A DNA stretch of 64,000 nt from Bacillus sp. cl95 (GTDB taxonomy: Bacteria > Bacillota > Bacilli > Bacillales > Cytobacillaceae). Positions 59,345 to 64,000 of the stretch are shown piece after piece. Below the pieces are notes generated by a model. It did no database searches. It was not told the DNA's origin and saw nothing but the letters and a program-made list of their open reading frames with translations. Positions within the stretch are counted from its first letter, which is position 1; every line of letters starts with the position of its first letter. The stretch lies in the NCBI RefSeq assembly GCF_900115925.1, contig NZ_FOYF01000004.1:272507-336506 (forward strand), given 5' to 3'. Both the position numbers and the translations under genes were made by a program.

Positions 59345-59381
59345 AAAAAAGACCACAAGAAGAGGGTATCTTCTTACAGTC
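59345..59381 (-). promoter_or_regulatory. Candidate transcription attenuator of the ABC-F gene
   Basis: On the minus strand GACTGTAAGAAG pairs with CTTCTTGTGGTC over 12 bp (three G-U pairs) around a seven-base loop, followed by six T residues. No gene on that strand lies directly upstream that would need a terminator; the next upstream gene (59841-60548) has its own. ABC-F resistance genes such as vmlR are controlled by attenuation, so this is a plausible riboregulator. A -10 like TATAAT lies at 59449-59454. A short in-frame ATG-to-TAA peptide (MCFFNMCIFCLICFR) exists between them but has no clear ribosome binding site. Confidence 0.6.
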
Positions 59382-59798
59382 TAAATAGTCAGTGAATATA
59401 ATTTAACGGAAGCAAATCAAACAAAAAATGCACATGTTGAAAAAGCACATTATAATGCCTATATACTTCGCACCAGCAATATCTAAAAAACTGGCGGAAT
59501 ATCTCATAGAACTCATGAAATATCCTATAAATTATAATCTCGATATCAGTAAAGTAAGTTACCTTCTTAATTGCCTGATTCATAAAGAGCATAACAAATA
59601 AACCTAAAATAATTAGGCGAATTTACACTCATTACAAAATCCATATTAATTTTAAAATAAATTAATATTAGCAATTAGATGGCATCATAAACTTACTTCC
59701 CTCCTCCGGAATTTCCTTTATTATCTCATTTTTTCATTTTATTGTAAATGATAAATTTGGATAATTTTACATATTAAAAACAGAGCCTAATACAAAGA

Positions 59799-59835
59799 AA
59801 CGTTACTTCTGTGTCAAATACACGGAAGTAACGTT
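59799..59835 (-). terminator. Terminator of the YgjP-like gene
   Basis: AACGTTACTTCCGTGT and ACACAGAAGTAACGTT form a long stem on the minus strand, followed by TCTTTG. The stretch 59382-59798 otherwise shows only the ABC-F leader region and AT-rich sequence with no supported gene. Confidence 0.7.
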
Positions 59836-59840
59836 CCCAT

Positions 59841-60548
59841 TTAAACAGTCATTTTCCAACTCGAAACTGCTAACCAGTTTTCCTGTTCTTTATAGTCTGG
59901 CATGATACTTCCCACGAGACGCCAGAAGGAACGGTCGTGATTCAGATGGACCATATGGCACATTTCGTGAACGACCACGTAGTCGATGACCTTCTGTGGA
60001 GCCATTGCCAGCTTCCAATTAAAAGTTAACTGCAGTCTTGAATCACAAGTTCCCCAAGTAGTCTTACTATCATTAATACGAATAGAACGTGGTTTTGTTT
60101 TAAAATTGCTTTGAAAGGACGAGATACTCTTCTCTACTAGGGACTTGCACTGCTGATAATAAAAACGTTTTAAAGCTTGCTTGACTTTTTCATCCTCGAG
60201 CTGCCTAACAAAAATATGCAACTGATTTCCTTTAAAAACTACATGATCTTGCTGGATATCTAGATCATGAAATATCTGAATAGGATAGGTATTTCCTAGA
60301 TAAAGAAAGCTCTCACTATGATCATAGACCTTCTCCTGTGGCCCACTCATCCTTACCTTCATTTCTTTTAATTTTTGCTGAATCAAATCCCATTTTTCTT
60401 CTATCAGCTCAATTACCTTTTCGTTTGGTGTCCCTTTCGGGGCCTGGACTTCAACATTCCCAAATTGGTCAATCGTCATGCCGAAGGATGTTCGATTCTT
60501 ATACTTTATCTCTAGACGTATTGTCTCACCTGCATAGGTATGTATCAT
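59841..60548 (-). CDS. M48-like metalloprotease, YgjP/DUF45 family
   Basis: A 235-residue protein of the YgjP/DUF45 family. The zinc motif is HEMCH (194-198), with a further His at 205, set in VVVHEMCHMVHLNHDRSFW, and the WGTCDS motif lies upstream. The N-terminal region is mixed beta. These proteins are small cytosolic metallopeptidase-like proteins whose substrates are not established. Some homologues are encoded as accessory subunits of type I restriction systems, but no such genes are near. It stands alone with its own terminator. Confidence 0.85.
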   Translation of the reverse strand: MIHTYAGETIRLEIKYKNRTSFGMTIDQFGNVEVQAPKGTPNEKVIELIEEKWDLIQQKLKEMKVRMSGPQEKVYDHSESFLYLGNTYPIQIFHDLDIQQDHVVFKGNQLHIFVRQLEDEKVKQALKRFYYQQCKSLVEKSISSFQSNFKTKPRSIRINDSKTTWGTCDSRLQLTFNWKLAMAPQKVIDYVVVHEMCHMVHLNHDRSFWRLVGSIMPDYKEQENWLAVSSWKMTV

Positions 60549-60590
60549 GTCATCACCTTATAATCTTACTAAATTATCGTTTATTTATTA

Positions 60591-60810
60591 GGCTGTTTGT
60601 TTTTGTAACTTTGTTGCTATTTAAAATTTAAAAAAAGAAAATAGTGGTTGATTTTAGCTGCAGGATGCTCGCTTTCAGCGTACGAAATGATGCGATAGCA
60701 TAATGGAGGATTCCTAAAAATCTCGTACATACCGCTCCAATCAACATTTTTATTAATTGTTTGTTTTCATAAAACATATTCAGAAAACAAAAATCTATTA
60801 GAAAAGAGCC
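60591..60810 (+). repeat. Dispersed repeat with GGCTGTTT and GAAAAGAGCC ends
   Basis: The block of 220 bp begins GGCTGTTTGTTTTTGTAACTT and ends GAAAAGAGCC. It contains GTGGTTGATTTTAGCTGCAGG and CGCTCCAATCAAC, as in the copies at 12700 and 36956, but the GC-rich core is largely replaced. Flanks match at only 5 of 8 positions, so the insertion is old. It separates the divergent YgjP and DUF3231 genes. Confidence 0.65.
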
Positions 60811-60940
60811 ACCAATTATTTAGGTAGCATCATAAGAATAGCAGCATTGGGATACACTACCGAAAGAATGTTGAAGTTGTATCTCCTGTAATTTTTTTAG
60901 TATTTACTTTTATTTTAGTCGGACTCATGGGAGGTTCTTA

Positions 60941-61960
60941 ATGACTATTGAAAAGGATAGATTCATTAAATTGACGAGTACTGAAATTGCAAGCCTTTGG
61001 AATACCTACATATACGCCAGTATGTCAGCCTGTCTCCTTACACATTTTGTGGATACAGTTTCAGATCCAGAAGTAGCGGAATTACTAAACCAAAACTTAG
61101 AAGCTTCACAGAAACATCTTAATGATATTCAAGAATTATTTAAAAAAGAGGAAATTGTACAGCCTATAGGCTTCCCTGTTGCAAAGCATGTGATAAGGAA
61201 ATCACCCAAATTATTCTCGGATGTATTTTATCTGCAGTATTTGATACATGTGAATAAATTTGGATTGGTTGCACATGCAGGTGATATCGCAATGGCATCC
61301 CGTAAGGATATACGCGATTTATATTCTCGTTTTCTCGCGGATACACTGAAGATGTACGACGATATTATCCAAGTAATGCTCCAAAAAGGGGTGTACATTC
61401 GCCCACCCCACATGACATACCCGGATCAAGTAGATTTTGTAGAAAAGAAGTCTTTCTTAAATGGATGGCTCGGACACACCAGACCATTACTGGGGATAGA
61501 AGTATCACAATTGTTCCACACTCTACTCCACAACCATATCGGCAATCAAGTTTGTATCGGATTTGCACAGGTTACCGATGACGAAGAGATTAGCAGTCAT
61601 TTTTTGCGTGGCAAACATTTGTGTTCCAACATTTTAAGTGATATTTATAACATTTTGCTTGAAAGTGATGTACCACCTGCTACCAACTGGGATGCTAGTG
61701 TTACGAATTCAACGACTGCTCCATTTTCCAATCAACTGATGCTTTTCATATTGGGATCTCTTTCAAGTATTGGTAATGCAGCCTATGGAGCAAGTCTTGC
61801 CGTATCAATGAGAAGAGATCTTGGGTTGATGTTTGAAAAGTTCATCGCAAAAGCCCTAGCTTATGGAGCAGACGGAATAAACATCATGATTGAACGAGGG
61901 TGGTTGGAACAGCCCCCACATTATTTAGATCGGGAAAAACTTTCGAAAGAAAAGACTTGA
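60941..61960 (+). CDS. DUF3231 family protein
   Basis: A 339-residue helical protein made of two similar halves of about 165 residues, each opening with a helix like LTSTEIASLWNTYIYASMSACLLTHFV or GWLGHTRPLLGIEVSQLFHTL. Conserved His and Glu residues at helix ends recall ferritin-like bundles, but no complete di-iron motif is assured. DUF3231 proteins are found mostly in spore-formers, often in spore-associated gene sets, with unknown function. GGGAGG precedes the ATG. It is monocistronic and ends at a long hairpin. Confidence 0.85.
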   Translation: MTIEKDRFIKLTSTEIASLWNTYIYASMSACLLTHFVDTVSDPEVAELLNQNLEASQKHLNDIQELFKKEEIVQPIGFPVAKHVIRKSPKLFSDVFYLQYLIHVNKFGLVAHAGDIAMASRKDIRDLYSRFLADTLKMYDDIIQVMLQKGVYIRPPHMTYPDQVDFVEKKSFLNGWLGHTRPLLGIEVSQLFHTLLHNHIGNQVCIGFAQVTDDEEISSHFLRGKHLCSNILSDIYNILLESDVPPATNWDASVTNSTTAPFSNQLMLFILGSLSSIGNAAYGASLAVSMRRDLGLMFEKFIAKALAYGADGINIMIERGWLEQPPHYLDREKLSKEKT

Positions 61961-61974
61961 AAATGCACTTCAAA

Positions 61975-62018
61975 ATAGATGACCCTTAATGCATAAACTC
62001 ATTAATGCATCAAGGGTC
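61975..62018. terminator. Bidirectional terminator
   Basis: GACCCTTAATGCAT pairs with ATGCATCAAGGGTC with one mismatch, between convergent genes. A triple TTCACTA repeat follows at 62027-62042. Confidence 0.65.
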
Positions 62019-62037
62019 AAGCACTATTCACTATTCA

Positions 62038-62550
62038 CTATTCCCTATATTTAATAGCTAGTCCCTTTAAGAAATTCCTCGCGAATTTATCTCCGCACTC
62101 TTTATAATTCTTATGACCTTCTTTTCTTAATAAAGCGCCAAGTTCTCCTTTTGTTACCGCGATTCCTGCATCTGCAAATATATTAAGCATATCCTCAGTT
62201 GTTAAAGCCAGAGCAATTTTCACTTTCTTTAACAGGAGATTATTGACGTTTGCGCTTTTCCTAAGAGCCGGTTCTGGTGTCTCAGGTTGTCCTGGCTTAG
62301 GCTCTTGCTTTCCTCTTTTATAAATGATTAAGCCATTTAAGAATGAATCCAACATAACATTATTGCATTTAATATTCTCTTCATCCTCTGCATAATCATC
62401 ATCGTCGTAACCGTCACTTGACTTTGTAAGTATCTTTACCACTTCCGGCACGGTTACTTCCACACCGCCAAGTTTAAAAATCTTGGCTATTTCTGCATTT
62501 TTTATTTCAAGCGCATATCGTAATCGAATTAAAATATCGTTATTATCCAT
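62038..62550 (-). CDS. DUF1456 family protein (YehS-like)
   Basis: A 170-residue protein with two copies of the DUF1456 unit, DILIRLRYALEIKNAEIAKIFKLGGVEVTVPEVVKIL and LLKKVKIALALTTEDMLNIFADAGIAVTKGELGALLRKEGHKNYKECGDKFARNFLKGLAI. An acidic spacer (YDDDDYAEDEENIKC) lies between them. YehS of E. coli is the family type and is uncharacterised; a nucleic-acid-binding role has been suggested from the fold. It is full length, single-gene and followed by a hairpin on the minus strand. Confidence 0.85.
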   Translation of the reverse strand: MDNNDILIRLRYALEIKNAEIAKIFKLGGVEVTVPEVVKILTKSSDGYDDDDYAEDEENIKCNNVMLDSFLNGLIIYKRGKQEPKPGQPETPEPALRKSANVNNLLLKKVKIALALTTEDMLNIFADAGIAVTKGELGALLRKEGHKNYKECGDKFARNFLKGLAIKYRE

Positions 62551-62621
62551 CCATAAACCTCCTATAATATTTGTTTTTTTGTATAGCTATTTCAAAAATG
62601 ACGAAATGGCATCAAAGAAGA

Positions 62622-62660
62622 CAAAAGTCCGAGAATCCTCTAAAGCCACTCTCGAACTTT
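62622..62660 (-). terminator. rlmD terminator
   Basis: AAAGTTCGAGAGT pairs with ATTCTCGGACTTT on the minus strand over 13 bp with G-U pairs, followed by TTTGTC. Confidence 0.7.
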
Positions 62661-62667
62661 CTGCTAT

Positions 62668-64000
62668 TTATTCAGCCAATTCTACCAGCGCACAGCACTC
62701 TACATGCATGGTCTGTGGGAACATATCAACCGGCTGGATTTCAACAGTTTTATAACCGCCGTCTTCTAATATCCTTAAGTCCCGTGCCAATGTTCCAGGG
62801 TTACAAGACACATAAACGACTTTCTTCGGTTTCATGGAAATAATGGTTTGCAGGAGTGCCTCATCGCAGCCCTTTCTTGGCGGATCGACCACCAATACAT
62901 CCGCTTCGTTCCCTTCTTTATACCAAGAAGGGATAACCACTTCGGCTTCTCCAACAGCAAATTCAGCATTTGCAATGCCGTTCAATGTGGCATTTCTCTT
63001 CGCATCCTCAATGGCTTCAGGAACGATTTCCACCCCAAATACTTTCTTTGCTTTTTCAGCTAAAAATAAAGAAATAGTACCGATTCCACAATATGCATCG
63101 ATGACATTTTCCCCGCCCGTTAAGCCTGCATATTCCAAAGCTTTGTCATACAGCACTTTTGTTTGAACTGGATTGACTTGATAAAAAGATCGGGCAGATA
63201 TCGCGAACTTTACTTCACCAATCGTATCGTAAATTACTTCGTCGCCCCAGATGACGTTCGTCTTTTCACCTAAAATGACATTCGTCCGTTTGGAATTAAC
63301 ATTATGGACAATCGATTTCAAATGAGGCAGACGAGTTTGAAGTTCTTCAATTATTTTTTCTTGGTGAGGAAGTTCAGCTGTTCTAGTAACTAATACAACC
63401 ATCAACTCTCCTGTTTCATTACCAAAACGCGCCATGATGTGTCGTAACACACCTTTATGCGTTTCTTCGTTATAAGCAGGAATTCCAAGGTCACCGCAAA
63501 TTTCCTTAGCTGCCTGAATGGCTTCATTTACTTCTGGAAGTTGAATGAGACTTTCATTTGTATCAACTATTTCATGACTGCGCGGTTTAAAAAAGCCAGC
63601 AATCAACTTTCCATCTTTTTCACCGACTGGAACTTGCGCTTTGTTTCGATAATGCCAAGGATTATCCATTCCTAGAATTGGATGGATGGTCACATTCTCA
63701 AGTTTCCCAATTCGTGCCATAACTTGACGTACTTGATTTTCTTTGAACTTCAATTGACCTTCATAGCTAATGTGTTGAAGCTGACAGCCTCCATACTTAT
63801 GCGCTTCTGCCTCAACGACTTTAACTCTAAATGGACTTTCTTCGTGAATTTCAATTAGTTTTCCGACACCATAGCTCTTGTTCGTCTTAATGATTTTTAC
63901 ATTCACCTTTTCTCCGGGCAAAGCTCCCATGATAAAAAGTGGATATCCGTCAATTTTCGCCACACCTGCACCGTCGTGGGTCAAGTCTTCAACCAAAGCC
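62668..64000 (-). CDS. rlmD: 23S rRNA (uracil-C5)-methyltransferase, RlmD/RumA family (5' end outside the window)
   Basis: At least 443 residues of a SAM-dependent rRNA uracil-5 methyltransferase. The N-terminal TRAM domain ([34 protein letters not shown]) is followed by the methyltransferase core: [32 protein letters not shown] (SAM binding), [16 protein letters not shown] and the catalytic Cys in [13 protein letters not shown]. No Fe-S cluster cysteine set is seen in the visible N-terminus. The frame runs on to the window edge, with a TTG at 63996 that is probably not the real start, so the gene is partial. The reaction is m5U formation in 23S rRNA. Confidence 0.9.
   Translation of the reverse strand, partial: ALVEDLTHDGAGVAKIDGYPLFIMGALPGEKVNVKIIKTNKSYGVGKLIEIHEESPFRVKVVEAEAHKYGGCQLQHISYEGQLKFKENQVRQVMARIGKLENVTIHPILGMDNPWHYRNKAQVPVGEKDGKLIAGFFKPRSHEIVDTNESLIQLPEVNEAIQAAKEICGDLGIPAYNEETHKGVLRHIMARFGNETGELMVVLVTRTAELPHQEKIIEELQTRLPHLKSIVHNVNSKRTNVILGEKTNVIWGDEVIYDTIGEVKFAISARSFYQVNPVQTKVLYDKALEYAGLTGGENVIDAYCGIGTISLFLAEKAKKVFGVEIVPEAIEDAKRNATLNGIANAEFAVGEAEVVIPSWYKEGNEADVLVVDPPRKGCDEALLQTIISMKPKKVVYVSCNPGTLARDLRILEDGGYKTVEIQPVDMFPQTMHVECCALVELAE

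Noticed and set aside
59389-59592. A 67-codon open frame on the minus strand upstream of the ABC-F gene
   Set aside because: It has no ribosome binding site, an odd composition rich in Phe, Tyr and His, and it overlaps the likely promoter of the ABC-F leader.

Overview
This 64 kb window reads as chromosome from a spore-forming, low-GC member of the Bacillaceae (Bacillus in the broad sense). The support is strong AGGAGG-type ribosome binding sites with TTG/GTG starts, TnrA and YtrA regulators next to recognisable binding sites, a gnt operon with a GntR operator, a T-box leader, a KinB-like sporulation kinase, a GerAB-type germinant permease and an NlpC/P60 hydrolase. The genus cannot be fixed from the sequence alone. 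I see no rRNA, tRNA, CRISPR array, prophage or intact transposase gene.

Layout. 0-5.4 kb: a DUF2089/SHOCT-like three-gene operon, a MutT-type Nudix hydrolase convergent with a 936-residue PLD-helicase-DUF3427 protein, and a GNAT; one palindrome type flanks this block. 5.5-9.4 kb: a ytrABC-like ABC operon that appears to run into an ECF sigma factor gene with no anti-sigma partner. 9.6-12.7 kb: DUF1697, an M3-like peptidase and a Gln-rich coiled-coil protein. 13-18 kb: an EamA transporter, tnrA and amtB (each with a TnrA box), then a DUF294 nucleotidyltransferase-like gene overlapping a DnaQ-type exonuclease gene. 18-24 kb: an Ile T-box controlling brnQ, a PepSY/two-component cluster, a GNAT and a C40 peptidase. 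24-30 kb: Old Yellow Enzyme and monooxygenase genes, small hypotheticals, preQ1-queT, GNAT, DUF2817. 30-38.5 kb: a GGDEF-EAL protein, a KinB-like kinase, a MarR/MFS pair and an orphan GerAB. 38.8-49.7 kb: a beta-lactamase-like/SH3/CapA fusion, a methyltransferase, a LanFEG-like ABC exporter with its two-component system, an M29 aminopeptidase interrupted by one in-frame TGA, and an alpha/beta hydrolase. 50-54 kb: gntRKP. 54-64 kb: MFS, an SPFH-ribbon-helix-helix operon, an ABC-F protein behind a probable attenuator, YgjP, DUF3231, DUF1456 and the 5'-truncated rlmD.

The genes are mostly ordinary accessory and housekeeping functions; the less ordinary structure is between them. (1) Short terminal-inverted-repeat elements with GGCT..AGCC ends lie in at least five places with perfect or near-perfect 8-bp flanking duplications. 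One sits in a terminator T-tract and one supplies the stop codon of the GGDEF-EAL gene. (2) A second, structured element family occurs in three copies, one with a clean internal deletion. (3) Five intergenic tandem arrays have a period of exactly 21 bp (or 42). (4) Four octamers spaced exactly 11 bp apart cover the promoter of the SPFH-RHH operon. (5) Three TTAAGGT-type direct repeats on an 11-bp grid precede the LanFEG-like operon. Points 4 and 5 are the best candidates for undescribed regulatory circuits.
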